A stretch of 64,000 bases of DNA. It comes from Paenibacillus sp. 1011MAR3C5. Lineage in GTDB: Bacteria; Bacillota; Bacilli; Paenibacillales; Paenibacillaceae. This document shows positions 7,586 through 15,625 of the stretch, one piece after another; the stretch's first letter is position 1, and each line of letters opens with the position of its first letter. The position numbers and the translations under genes were made by a program. The notes below the pieces were generated by a model that did no database searches, was not told where the DNA came from, and saw only the letters and a list, made by a program, of their open reading frames with translations. The stretch spans positions 434,001 to 498,000 of the forward strand of contig NZ_QZCF01000003.1 of the NCBI RefSeq assembly GCF_003591485.1, written 5' to 3'.

Positions 7586-8692
7586 ATGAATGATTCTTGG
7601 ATGATGATACTGGTATTAACGTTGATGGTGCCTATTGTATTTATTTCGACGATTATCCCGTTTTTGACGCGGCGAATCGAGAGCTTCGGCGTAACGGTGC
7701 CGGAGACGGCACAGCAGGACCCGGATATTAAAGGGCTTCGCAATCAGTTTATTTGGATTAACGGAGGTGGAGGCGTCCTTCTGACGGCTTCTCTGCTGAT
7801 CTTCTCCCGGGGCACAGATGAGAAGAGCTGGAGCATACTGCTGTTGGCTCATGTGTTCGGCTATCTGATTCTGTCATTCTTGATGTATTTGAAAAGCCAC
7901 TATGCCGTGAAACGCCTGAAATCGGTCAAAGGCTGGAACACGGAGAGTGTGCAGCGCGTTGTCGTCAGCACCAAGTTCAGAAACGCGAAGCTTACGCTAT
8001 CTAACTTTTGGTTCATTCCGCATGTGATGCTTATTCTGGCCACTGTCTTGATCAGTGTATTGTATTATGATCAGTTCCCGGCACAAATTGCGATGCAATA
8101 TGGGATGGATGGCGAAGTGACGCGGAGTGTGGAGAAAACTTACATGGCTGTTATGTGGCCGGGGATTGTGCAGTCCTTCCTGCTTATCGTATTTCTGTTC
8201 TGCAATTATGCGATCGGGCTTAGCAAGCAGATTGTAGAAGGCAGCGACCCGGAAGGCTCGTTAGCCCGCAATATCAAATTCCGCAGAATTTGGTCCGGTT
8301 ATCTTATTTTTACCGGCTTTGCGGTAATGGCTCTGCTGGCGCTGTTCCCGATCGGACAACTGCAAGAGTGGGGCATTAACGGAACGATGATTGCAACATT
8401 CAGCATTGTAGGCGTCATTATGGTCTCGTCCATTATTCTCTCCTTCGTTACGGGCCAGGGCGGCAGCAGGCTGAAGCACGCTTCGGATAATCAAAGCCAG
8501 ACGGTGGCAACACAGGATTTGGACCAGTATTGGAAGATGGGGCAGGTTTATTTTAATCCCAAGGACCCGGCTATCTTCGTCGAAAAAAGGTTCGGCATTG
8601 GCTGGACGCTCAACTTTGGCAACAAGCTGGGCTGGCTGTTTATCATCGTCATTATCGGACTTTCCGTTTCATTGCCTTTTATCATTGATTAA
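7586..8692 (+). CDS. Multipass membrane protein with DUF1648 domain
   Basis: 368 residues, at least seven hydrophobic segments (starting WMMILVLTLMVPIVFISTII). The middle contains a DUF1648 signature (YYDQFPAQIAMQYGMDGEVTR), and the C-terminal stretch YWKMGQVYFNPKDPAIFVEKRFGIGWTLNFG followed by a last membrane helix looks like DUF5808. Such proteins are regularly encoded next to YtrA-type GntR regulators in Bacillales; some are involved in antimicrobial resistance or immunity, but no biochemical function is established. It starts 2 bases after the regulator stop, with a GGAGGCGG site inside the regulator's end. Confidence 0.85.
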   Translation: MNDSWMMILVLTLMVPIVFISTIIPFLTRRIESFGVTVPETAQQDPDIKGLRNQFIWINGGGGVLLTASLLIFSRGTDEKSWSILLLAHVFGYLILSFLMYLKSHYAVKRLKSVKGWNTESVQRVVVSTKFRNAKLTLSNFWFIPHVMLILATVLISVLYYDQFPAQIAMQYGMDGEVTRSVEKTYMAVMWPGIVQSFLLIVFLFCNYAIGLSKQIVEGSDPEGSLARNIKFRRIWSGYLIFTGFAVMALLALFPIGQLQEWGINGTMIATFSIVGVIMVSSIILSFVTGQGGSRLKHASDNQSQTVATQDLDQYWKMGQVYFNPKDPAIFVEKRFGIGWTLNFGNKLGWLFIIVIIGLSVSLPFIID

Positions 8693-8697
8693 TGGAG

Positions 8698-8748
8698 AAA
8701 CCCGTGCAGCGAATCTTCCGTCATGGAAGCTTGCTGTACGGGTTTTTT
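8698..8748 (+). terminator. Terminator after the DUF1648 membrane protein
   Basis: AAACCCGTGCAGC pairs with GCTGTACGGGTTT with one mismatch around an internal hairpin, followed by T residues. It stands between this operon and the convergent cobA. Confidence 0.85.
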
Positions 8749-8830
8749 CGGTACATCTAAGTTCAAGGACGGGCATGTAATTGGTGATGGCGGGCGAAAC
8801 TGCTGGTTAAGCAGAGAAAGGATGGGTCTG

Positions 8831-9607
8831 TTATCCGATCAGTATCAAAGCTTGTTCCTGTGCGGCGAGAAGCTGTCCGCGTATGCGGACGACTTCCCCG
8901 ATGATAATTATGGCGGGATTTTGCAAGGAATGCGCGGCTGCGATGGCGTGAATATCGGCTAATGTGCTGATAAGGATGCGCTGATCGGGTGTTGTACCGT
9001 TCTCGATGAGGGCAACGGGCGTCGAAGCGGATTTGCCATACAGCAATAACTGCTCGCGAATGGCAGGCAGTTCGCTTACGCCCATATAGACTGCGAGCGT
9101 ATCGACGCCGTGGGCAAGCAGGTCCCAGCGGATAGGAGGGCTCCCGCCATGGCAGCGGCTGCCGGTCACACAGGCGAACGATGCGGCATATCCCCGGTGG
9201 GTGAGTGGAATGCCGGATGACGCAGCCGCTCCAATGGCCGCTGTAATGCCGGGGACGATCTCGCAGTCGATGCCATGCTCCGCAAGCTCAATGGCCTCCT
9301 CGGCTCCGCGTCCGAAGACGAGCGGGTCTCCGCCTTTCAAGCGGACAACGGTACTCCCTTGCCGGGCATGCTGCATCAGGGTTTGCTGGATGGATAGCTG
9401 AGACATTGCATGTGCACCAGGAGCTTTCCCGCAGTAGATCAGTTGCGCATGGGAAGCCCGATATCGAAGCAATTCTTTGTTGACAAGCCTGTCGTACAGG
9501 ATGACATCAGCCGATTGAATCAGCCGCATCGCCTTCACCGATATAAGCTCAGGATCGCCAGGTCCGGCGCCTACGAGATAGACCTTGCCAGATAAGCCGC
9601 TTCTCAT
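8831..9607 (-). CDS. cobA: Uroporphyrinogen-III C-methyltransferase
   Basis: 258 residues, the usual size for the single-domain SAM-dependent enzyme that methylates uroporphyrinogen III at C-2 and C-7 to precorrin-2, the entry to siroheme. Motifs are VYLVGAGPGDPELISVKA near 9-26, VRLKGGDPLVFGRGAEE near 89-105, and VPGITAAIGAAASSGIPLTHRG near 117-138. It is last in the nirB-nirD-transporter-cobA operon, its ATG overlapping the transporter stop by 4 bases, so it makes siroheme precursor for NirB. CbiX at 55.5 kb could supply the chelatase step. Confidence 0.96.
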   Translation of the reverse strand: MRSGLSGKVYLVGAGPGDPELISVKAMRLIQSADVILYDRLVNKELLRYRASHAQLIYCGKAPGAHAMSQLSIQQTLMQHARQGSTVVRLKGGDPLVFGRGAEEAIELAEHGIDCEIVPGITAAIGAAASSGIPLTHRGYAASFACVTGSRCHGGSPPIRWDLLAHGVDTLAVYMGVSELPAIREQLLLYGKSASTPVALIENGTTPDQRILISTLADIHAIAAAHSLQNPAIIIIGEVVRIRGQLLAAQEQALILIG

Positions 9608-10464
9608 AGGCTGCTCCTGCCTTCTCCCAATCCAGGAGCAGGTGCATCAGCTTGATGAAGGCTTGCTGCCGGTGTGCGAACGAGCTTTTTGTGAGACAGA
9701 TACAGCAAGATCCCTGTGAACAGCGCGCCTCCGATAAAGTTGCCGAGGAGCACCGGAATTTGATTCCATACCCACCAATCGGACATGGAGACATCTGCGC
9801 CAAGCAGCATGCCTGCAGGTATGACGAACATATTGACAACGGCGTGTTCGAAACCTTGTGCGAAGAACGTAAGGATCGGCAGCCACATGGCGGCGATCTT
9901 GCCGCCGGTGGATTGGGACGTGAACGCCAGAACGACGCCTAGCGTCACCATCCAGTTGCATAGAATCGCTTTGAGGATGACCAGAAGCATGCCTTCCGAT
10001 CCCATAGCCTTATATCCTAGCGTCTTGGTTTCGCTTAAGGAGATCAGCGTCTGAGCGAGGGGGGCGTCGGGACTGCTGCCCATGCTCGTGATGGTCAGGA
10101 CATACAAGGCGGCATATAAGCCGCATCCGATCAGATGACCCAGAATGGCCCATCCAAAGGCGGAAAGCATTCGGGACATCGTTGTTTTACGAAGGGCGAC
10201 CGCAAGCGGGATGAGAGCGAAGCTTCCTGTAACCAATTCCAATCCAAGCAGAACGATCATGACGAAGCCGACCGGGAAGATGAGCGCGCCAGCAAGTCCG
10301 ATCGAGGTCTGTTGAACAGCTGTGAAAGCAAGCGTCGTCGCAAAGGCCAGAATCGCTCCGCCCAGCATCCCCCGTATGACCATCTGCAGCGGAGGCAGAT
10401 TCGTCTTTGCTGCGCCTGAATCAACCATCATATCCGAGACTTCCGCAGGTTTGACATATGCCAT
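9604..10464 (-). CDS. Formate/nitrite transporter family channel
   Basis: 286 residues with six membrane helices typical of FocA/NirC pentameric channels. The family signature GFEHAVVNMFVIPAG is at about 203-217, and LCNWMVTLG and GNFIGGALF are also conserved. Placed between nirD and cobA, it most likely carries nitrite across the membrane for assimilation (NirC-like role), though the family also moves formate and bicarbonate. It starts 25 bases after nirD and overlaps cobA by 4 bases. GGGAGGT precedes the ATG. Confidence 0.93.
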   Translation of the reverse strand: MAYVKPAEVSDMMVDSGAAKTNLPPLQMVIRGMLGGAILAFATTLAFTAVQQTSIGLAGALIFPVGFVMIVLLGLELVTGSFALIPLAVALRKTTMSRMLSAFGWAILGHLIGCGLYAALYVLTITSMGSSPDAPLAQTLISLSETKTLGYKAMGSEGMLLVILKAILCNWMVTLGVVLAFTSQSTGGKIAAMWLPILTFFAQGFEHAVVNMFVIPAGMLLGADVSMSDWWVWNQIPVLLGNFIGGALFTGILLYLSHKKLVRTPAASLHQADAPAPGLGEGRSSL

Positions 10465-10489
10465 TTCTCCATACCTCCCTTGTTCTTAT

Positions 10490-10804
10490 TTAGACCGTGA
10501 CGTAGATCGCGCCGTTTTGTTCATCTATCTCGGTTGGGAAGGTCTTGACGCATCCTTCATCCGGCTCATGTACACGGCCGTTCCGAAGATCGATCTTCCA
10601 GTCATGAAGCGGACAATGGACGGCGGTGCCGCACACCATCCCTTCAGAGAGCTGTCCGCCTTTATGCGGGCATTTGTTCTCAACGGCCAGTATGCTGCCG
10701 TCCGTCATACGGAAGATGGCGATGTCGACATCGCCTACCTTTAGCTTGCGGGAACCTCTTCTATCAATATCGCTTACGTTAGCCACGAGCAGTTTTTGCT
10801 TCAT
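10490..10804 (-). CDS. nirD: Nitrite reductase small subunit, Rieske type
   Basis: 104 residues; partner subunit of the cytoplasmic NADH-dependent nitrite reductase NirB. Two ligand boxes of a Rieske [2Fe-2S] cluster are visible: CPHKGG and CPLHDWKIDL. It lies 22 bases after nirB in the same operon, with GGAGG before the ATG. The N-terminus (MKQKLLVANVSDIDRRG) is usual for the family. Confidence 0.96.
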   Translation of the reverse strand: MKQKLLVANVSDIDRRGSRKLKVGDVDIAIFRMTDGSILAVENKCPHKGGQLSEGMVCGTAVHCPLHDWKIDLRNGRVHEPDEGCVKTFPTEIDEQNGAIYVTV

Positions 10805-10826
10805 TTCCGCTTCCTCCTTTTAACGG

Positions 10827-13268
10827 TTACCGAGCAGTGGATGAGGTCTCCGGCAGAGGCTCGAAGTTTTTTCGCAGTTCGTCCGATTGAATGATTTCCT
10901 TCCAAGGATCTTTTGCAGAACGAAGCGTTATTTGAATACGTGCCATCAACGCCAGCCGCTCTTCGCGATTCTCTAGCGCCTTTTTGACAACATCGAGCCC
11001 TACACGTTCGATCCATTGTGCGGTCCTCTCATTCCATGCGGCATGCTCGCGATAGAGCTGCAGGAAGGCGGATGACCATTCCATGACTTCGTCTTCCGTC
11101 TTGACGACGGTCAGGATTTCGGTTGCTCTGACCTTGACGCCGCCATTGCCGCCGACATGAATCTCCCAGCCGCCGTCAATGGCGATGACGCCGAGATCCT
11201 TGATTGACGCTTCCGCACAATTGCGCGGACAGCCGGAGACGGCAAGCTTTACTTTGGCTGGCGCATTAAGCCGCTCGAATGCTTTTTCCATACGGATTCC
11301 CATAGCGATGGAATCTTGCGTTCCGAATCTGCAGAAGGTGTTGCCGACACATGTTTTGACCGTGCGAAGCATTTTGCCGTAAGCATGGCCTGAGGGCATA
11401 TCAAGCTCCTCCCACATGCGAGGGAGATCTTCTTTCTTCACGCCAAGCAGGTCGAGCCGCTGGCCGCCGGTGAACTTCACCATAGGAACGTCGAATTTCT
11501 CTGCGACCTCCGCGATTTTCTTCAGCTCTGCAGGAGAGGTAACACCACCGTAAATTCTTGGAACGACGGAATAAGTGCCGTCCCTTTGAATGTTCGCATG
11601 ATATCTTTCGTTCGTGAAACGGGATTCCTTCTCGTCTATATAGTGCTCGGGATATAACATGCCCAGGTAGTAGTTAAGCGAAGGACGGCATTTCGAGCAG
11701 CCCTCCGGATTGGTCCAGCCCATCACATTGATCACTTCCTGTACGCTCATGAGGCGCATGGAGGAGATGCCTGTGACGATCTCGTCCCGATTAAGCGTCG
11801 TACAACTGCATATGCCTTCTTTGACGGGTTCGCCCGTGGCTTCTCCGGAGTATAGTTGAAGCAATCCTTCAACAAGCGGCTTGCAGCCGCCGCAGGACGC
11901 CGATGCTTTGGTGCAGGAACGGATCGAACTGACAGTGTTGCAGCCTTTGGCAGCAATGGCTTCCGTAATCGTGCCTTTCGTCACACCGTTGCAGCCGCAT
12001 ACGATTTCATCGTCAGCCATTACCTGCAGACGGCTTTCCTGTGATGAACCGCCAAGCTGATCGGGAGACAGTCCGAGCAGCAGCGCTTTTTCGCGGCCTT
12101 CAACCGACTCTCCTTTTTTCATCATGGAGAATAGCTCGGGACCGTCTGAGGTATCGCCGAACAGGACAGCCCCGACCAGCTTGCCGTCCTGGAGCACGAT
12201 CTTTTTGTACGTGCCAGCGACGTCATCCTGTATTTTCAAGGAGCGGGTGTTCGGAGCGTCATCGAAGCGACCTGCAGAGAATACGTCGACACCGGACATC
12301 TTCAGCTTGGTTGAAGTAACCGAACCGGCATAGCCAGCCGTCTCTAAGCCGGCCAGATGCTTGGCCAGCACTGCGCCTTGCTCATAGAGGGGGGCAACAA
12401 GGCCGTAGGCGATGCCCCGATGCTCTGCGCATTCGCCCAGAGCATAGATGTCCGGCACGCTAGTTTGCAGATAGTCATTCACGACGATGCCGCGGTTAAC
12501 CTCGATACCAGCGGATTTGGCGAGCTCGACATTCGGCCGTATGCCCACAGCCATCACGATCAGATCGCCGTCTGCTTCTGTACCGTCAGAGAAGACGAGT
12601 CCGGTTGCGCGCTTTTTGCCCTTTATGGCTACGGTGTTCTTCTGAAGAAGAAACTGCATGCCTTGTGCTTCAAGCTCGCGCTGCAGCATCGTTGCGGCTG
12701 CTTCATCGAGCTGCCGTTCCATCAGATAAGGATGAATATGAACGACATGCACTTGCATGCCAAGGTGAAGCAGACCGCGTGCCGCTTCAAGTCCGAGCAG
12801 GCCGCCTCCAATGACGACCGCCTTTTTATATGACTTGGAGGCGGAGATCATCTTCTCGCAGTCCTGTATGTCGCGGAAGGCGATGACGCCATCCTTGTCG
12901 GCGCCTGGGAGAGGCAGCATGAACGGACTCGAGCCCGTCGCGATAATAAGCGCATCGTAGCTGGCCTGATGGCCCTTATCCGTAACAATCGTTTTGCGTG
13001 ATGAATCGATCCTCGTCACGCGGTGACCGCTATGAAGCGTAATCCGGTTGTCGCTATACCACTTCCAATCATTGATGACGATATCGTTCATGCTTGCTCC
13101 GCCTGCGAGTACGGAGGATAGCATGATCCGATTATAATTGGGATGAGGCTCGCTTCCGAATATCGTGATGTCATATTTGTCCGGAGCGAGCTTAATCAGA
13201 TGCTCAATGGCCCTTACACCCGCCATTCCGTTTCCGACTAAAGCCAGTTTCTTTTTGTCAAAAGCCAT
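10827..13268 (-). CDS. nirB: Assimilatory NADH nitrite reductase large subunit
   Basis: Reduces nitrite to ammonium with NADH in the cytoplasm using FAD, Fe-S centres and siroheme. Domains in order are FAD/NAD(P)-binding oxidoreductase (LALVGNGMAG.RAIEHL at the start), a BFD-like [2Fe-2S] domain (CGCNGVTKGTITEAI), ferredoxin-like halves, and the siroheme/[4Fe-4S] domain with CVGNTFCRFGTQDS and SGCPRNCAEASIKDLG. I start it at ATG 13268 (MAFDKKKLALVG), preceded by AAGGGGAG at 7 bases, giving 813 residues. The frame stays open 59 codons further upstream, but that part is the antitermination leader. GlnR/TnrA-type boxes and ANTAR hairpins upstream point to nitrogen control. Confidence 0.97.
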   Translation of the reverse strand: MAFDKKKLALVGNGMAGVRAIEHLIKLAPDKYDITIFGSEPHPNYNRIMLSSVLAGGASMNDIVINDWKWYSDNRITLHSGHRVTRIDSSRKTIVTDKGHQASYDALIIATGSSPFMLPLPGADKDGVIAFRDIQDCEKMISASKSYKKAVVIGGGLLGLEAARGLLHLGMQVHVVHIHPYLMERQLDEAAATMLQRELEAQGMQFLLQKNTVAIKGKKRATGLVFSDGTEADGDLIVMAVGIRPNVELAKSAGIEVNRGIVVNDYLQTSVPDIYALGECAEHRGIAYGLVAPLYEQGAVLAKHLAGLETAGYAGSVTSTKLKMSGVDVFSAGRFDDAPNTRSLKIQDDVAGTYKKIVLQDGKLVGAVLFGDTSDGPELFSMMKKGESVEGREKALLLGLSPDQLGGSSQESRLQVMADDEIVCGCNGVTKGTITEAIAAKGCNTVSSIRSCTKASASCGGCKPLVEGLLQLYSGEATGEPVKEGICSCTTLNRDEIVTGISSMRLMSVQEVINVMGWTNPEGCSKCRPSLNYYLGMLYPEHYIDEKESRFTNERYHANIQRDGTYSVVPRIYGGVTSPAELKKIAEVAEKFDVPMVKFTGGQRLDLLGVKKEDLPRMWEELDMPSGHAYGKMLRTVKTCVGNTFCRFGTQDSIAMGIRMEKAFERLNAPAKVKLAVSGCPRNCAEASIKDLGVIAIDGGWEIHVGGNGGVKVRATEILTVVKTEDEVMEWSSAFLQLYREHAAWNERTAQWIERVGLDVVKKALENREERLALMARIQITLRSAKDPWKEIIQSDELRKNFEPLPETSSTAR

Positions 13269-13325
13269 ATTGGATTCTCCCCTTTCACGGATCGGACCAT
13301 TCTTCGAAAACGTTCTTTGGCCATA

Positions 13326-13380
13326 GAAAAAGCCTGCCTCGAACACGGGAATGGTAAGTTCCCATGGACGGAAGCAGGCT
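13326..13380 (-). terminator. nirB leader terminator (attenuator)
   Basis: Read on the minus strand, AGCCTGCTTC pairs with GAGGCAGGCT, with an inner GGGAA/TTCCC hairpin, followed by five T. It lies ~60 bases before the nirB start codon. Its 5' arm is shared with ANTAR hairpin P2, so the two structures exclude each other. Confidence 0.85.
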
Positions 13381-13416
13381 CCTTTGCCTCTTCGGACGAA
13401 TACGCCATTGTATTCG
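13371..13416 (-). promoter_or_regulatory. ANTAR-type tandem-hairpin antiterminator site
   Basis: On the minus strand, P1 (13416-13397) has stem CGAATAC/GTATTCG closing hexaloop AATGGC. After 3 bases, P2 (13393-13371) has GAAG.AGGC/GCCT.CTTC closing hexaloop AAAGGA, with one bulged base. Both loops have A at position 1 and G at position 4, the known signature bound by ANTAR proteins. The 3' arm of P2 is the 5' arm of the terminator at 13380-13326, so ANTAR binding should prevent termination and let nirBD be transcribed. Confidence 0.9.
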
Positions 13417-13443
13417 CGAACGTTATTGTTAATGGTTACTGCC

Positions 13444-13473
13444 ACTATACAACAGCATTTATTTTGGTGTCAA
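13444..13473 (-). promoter_or_regulatory. nirB operon promoter
   Basis: On the minus strand TTGACA (13473-13468) and TATAGT (13449-13444) are 18 bp apart. Transcription would begin near 13437, about 20 bases before hairpin P1. The -35 element is embedded in a GlnR/TnrA-type box. Confidence 0.75.
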
Positions 13474-13484
13474 TATACATAACA
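13468..13484. promoter_or_regulatory. GlnR/TnrA box overlapping the nirB -35
   Basis: TGTCAATATACATAACA matches the consensus TGTNA-N7-TNACA at every fixed position. Because it contains the -35 hexamer, binding here should block RNA polymerase, pointing to repression. Confidence 0.75.
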
Positions 13485-13529
13485 TAGTTTTCGTAAAAAA
13501 CTTTGATGATGACAGAAAACTGAAAGTTA

Positions 13530-13546
13530 TGTTATATATAATGACA
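13530..13546. promoter_or_regulatory. Second GlnR/TnrA box between nirB and the ANTAR gene
   Basis: TGTTATATATAATGACA is again a perfect TGTNA-N7-TNACA. Its centre is 62 bp from that of the other box, close to six helical turns, and about 100 bp upstream of the nirB start point. It also contains a TATAAT that could be the -10 of the rightward ANTAR gene. Confidence 0.75.
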
Positions 13547-13608
13547 TGAACTGATGAGGCGATATCTGGCTTCGGCCACATAGAAGGGGGAGAATTTGCA
13601 TTCGTTCT

Positions 13609-14223
13609 TTGCTCTTAATGGAATGGCATACGCCAAGCGATGAAGCAAGCGGACAGATTCACTCTGATTCGATAGCAATGTCAGGCAAGCGATCCCCCCA
13701 TTATGTGCTTCGGGAATATGGGTACCGCATTCTGCTCGCGCAGGATAGGAAGCAAGTCAATGAGCAGCTGCCAAAAGCGGATGCCGCCATTCTGCATATG
13801 CCGCTTCATGAAGTCAAAGATTGGGGCCTGCGTCACGCCATGCACAGGAAGGTGCCGATTATGTGGTGGTGCAGTTCCGAGATCGCCTTATTATCCGCTG
13901 AATATTGCGAAAGCGAACTCCCGCTGGATGGACTGCTTGCGCCTTCTATGAGCGAACAGGAAATGCATTGGGCGTTGCATCTCGGAGCCAAACAGCATAT
14001 GGAGCGCCAGCAATGGGACGTTGAACGGAGGCAGCTTGAGGGTAGGCTGGAGGAGAGGAAGTGGATTGACATGGCCAAGGGGATTCTATGCAAGCTGAAA
14101 TCCATATCCGAAGCGGAGGCGTATGAGCTGCTGCGCAAGCAAGCGATGAACGAGAGGAAACGGATGGTCGACGTTGCGGCTTCGATCGTCAAGGTGCATC
14201 AGTTATTACAGGATCAACAATAA
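13609..14223 (+). CDS. ANTAR-domain RNA-binding antiterminator of the nitrite operon
   Basis: About 204 residues. The C-terminal ~55 residues form the three-helix ANTAR domain (LEERKWIDMAKGILCKLKSISEAEAYELLRKQAM). The N-terminal ~120 residues look like a degenerate receiver: the usual phospho-acceptor region reads AAILHMPLHEV with no aspartate, so signalling by phosphorylation is unlikely. It is divergent from nirB, whose leader holds a canonical ANTAR target, so it is the probable activator by antitermination. The start is uncertain: the TTG at 13609 is 16 bases from AAGGGGGAG, while an in-frame ATT at 13600 is 7 bases away and would add IRS. Confidence 0.88.
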   Translation: MLLMEWHTPSDEASGQIHSDSIAMSGKRSPHYVLREYGYRILLAQDRKQVNEQLPKADAAILHMPLHEVKDWGLRHAMHRKVPIMWWCSSEIALLSAEYCESELPLDGLLAPSMSEQEMHWALHLGAKQHMERQQWDVERRQLEGRLEERKWIDMAKGILCKLKSISEAEAYELLRKQAMNERKRMVDVAASIVKVHQLLQDQQ

Positions 14224-14253
14224 GGTGGTTGTCCATAAAATAGGGGGCCTTTT

Positions 14254-15279
14254 ATGCTTGCAAATCTATTGAAAGAAGTTGGTCGAGGCAAAAGGGGCGC
14301 CCGTGACTTAAGCGGCGATGAAGCGCGGCAAGCGGCCGAGCTTATCATTGGGGGCAAGGCAACAGCAGCGCAAATAGGCGCTTTCCTCATCGCCGAGCGG
14401 ATTAAGATGGAGAGTGTAGATGAGCTTGAAGCTTTTGTCCATGTGCTTAGGGAGCATGCTTGCAGGAGCGGGAATCGGGAAGGCATCGATTGCGCCGGTC
14501 CTTATGACGGACGGAAAAAAACGTTTTTTGCCACGATTGCAACCTCTTTCGTGCTCGGTGCGGCAGGATTGCCCGTTACGCTGCATGGAACGGCCTCGTT
14601 GCCGCCCAAATGGGGCGTTACGCAAAGGGATATATGGACAGCTGCCGGCATCGATACGGATCGGCTGCACGAGGATGATCTGCTGAGGATTGCAGGGGAA
14701 ACAGGGATTCTGTATGTGCCTTCCGAGCGTTGGTGCCCGCCTCTTCAGCAGCTGGAATCGATACGCAAGGAGCTTGGGATGAGGACGGTGCTGAATACGG
14801 CCGAGAAGCTTGTCGATTACAGCCATTCACCGTACCTGCTGTTTGGTGTCTTCCATAATACTGTATTCGAGCGAATAGCGGAATTGGCGAACCGTCTGGG
14901 GTATAAGAGAGCTCTTATCGTGCAAGGGATGGAAGGCTCCGAGGATCTCTTCATCGAACGGCCGACCCGGACTTATTATGTGGATAGAGGCGAAGCGCGA
15001 TTGCAGGTTATCGATCCGGATTCGTATGGTCTGGAGATAACCCCGCCTGAATTAGAATGGACGCCTGCGTTACAGCTGGAGACGACGGAGGCCGTCCTTC
15101 GCGGAGAGGGGCATCTCGCATTCGTACACGGCGTGCTGCTCAATGCGGCTGTAAGGCTTCATTTGGCAGAAAAGACGAATTCCATCGAAGAAGGACTCTA
15201 CATTTGCAAGGCGCTTTTGGATGAAGGAGCACCATGGCAGCTGTACAGGAAGTGGAAGGAACTTATGCGAAAAACGTAG
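14254..15279 (+). CDS. Anthranilate phosphoribosyltransferase-like protein (TrpD/YbiB family)
   Basis: 341 residues with the nucleoside-phosphorylase/TrpD fold. The N-terminal helical domain (LSGDEARQAAELIIGGKATAAQIGAFLIAERIKMESVDEL) is conserved. The PRPP-binding glycine motif of true TrpD (GTGGD) is replaced by CAGPYDGRKKTFFATIATSFVLGAAG, and the GN motif by HGTASLPPKWG. It is therefore probably not the tryptophan enzyme but a YbiB-like paralogue, some of which bind nucleic acid. It begins 30 bases after the ANTAR gene and is probably co-transcribed, suggesting a link to nitrite assimilation that remains unexplained. Confidence 0.8.
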   Translation: MLANLLKEVGRGKRGARDLSGDEARQAAELIIGGKATAAQIGAFLIAERIKMESVDELEAFVHVLREHACRSGNREGIDCAGPYDGRKKTFFATIATSFVLGAAGLPVTLHGTASLPPKWGVTQRDIWTAAGIDTDRLHEDDLLRIAGETGILYVPSERWCPPLQQLESIRKELGMRTVLNTAEKLVDYSHSPYLLFGVFHNTVFERIAELANRLGYKRALIVQGMEGSEDLFIERPTRTYYVDRGEARLQVIDPDSYGLEITPPELEWTPALQLETTEAVLRGEGHLAFVHGVLLNAAVRLHLAEKTNSIEEGLYICKALLDEGAPWQLYRKWKELMRKT

Positions 15280-15336
15280 AACATTGGATCGAAGCTGCGA
15301 TGTAAACGCTGCCTTTACGAATGATGGCACAACATT

Positions 15337-15380
15337 CATGGCGAATATTCGTGAAAATTGTTGACAAAACGTTCGTAATC
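15337..15380. promoter_or_regulatory. Possible PurR box pair before the purine permease
   Basis: CGAA in 15337-15349 and GTTCG in 15368-15380 are inverted halves separated by 18 bp, the same spacing as the better pair at 26381-26424. The left box has several mismatches to AWWWCCGAACWWT; the right one is closer and overlaps the promoter spacer. In Bacillus, pbuG belongs to the PurR regulon, which supports the call. Confidence 0.4.
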
Positions 15381-15390
15381 TCTTTAAAAT
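15361..15390 (+). promoter_or_regulatory. Promoter of the purine permease gene
   Basis: TTGACA (15361-15366) and TAAAAT (15385-15390) are separated by 18 bp; the riboswitch aptamer begins 30 bases after the -10. Confidence 0.7.
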
Positions 15391-15419
15391 TGATAACGGA
15401 TAACAACAACCGCATAGAA

Positions 15420-15491
15420 CTTTTCGTATAATCTCAAGAATCGGCTTGAGAGTCTCTACTCGATCACCGTAAATGATCAGGCTACGAAGAG
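15420..15491 (+). promoter_or_regulatory. Guanine-class purine riboswitch aptamer
   Basis: P1 pairs CTTTTCGTA (15420-15428) with TACGAAGAG (15483-15491). P2 is CTCAAG/CTTGAG, the J2/3 core reads GTCTCTACT, and P3 is GATCA/TGATC closing CCGTAAA. The base just before the 3' arm of P1 is C, which specifies guanine/hypoxanthine rather than adenine. All elements of the purine aptamer are present. Confidence 0.95.
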
Positions 15492-15494
15492 AGT

Positions 15495-15538
15495 GGAAGC
15501 CCATCGCAGCGGCCCTGCGGATGGCGCTTCCCCTTTTT
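15495..15538 (+). terminator. Riboswitch expression platform terminator
   Basis: GGAAGC.CCATCGCAG pairs with CTGCGGATGG.GCTTCC and is followed by five T. It starts 3 bases after the aptamer, so guanine binding should switch the permease off. Confidence 0.85.
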
Positions 15539-15625
15539 GCAGAGCCTAGTCGAAATGCGTATATCAGCATTTGCAGCTAGGCTTCTTTGTTTGTTCCAAC
15601 ACAATTTTGGGAGGGTATTATCAAA

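Noticed and set aside
13269..13445. N-terminal extension of NirB by 59 codons
   Set aside because: This stretch is the structured leader with ANTAR hairpins and terminator. The conserved protein starts at 13268 with a good ribosome site.
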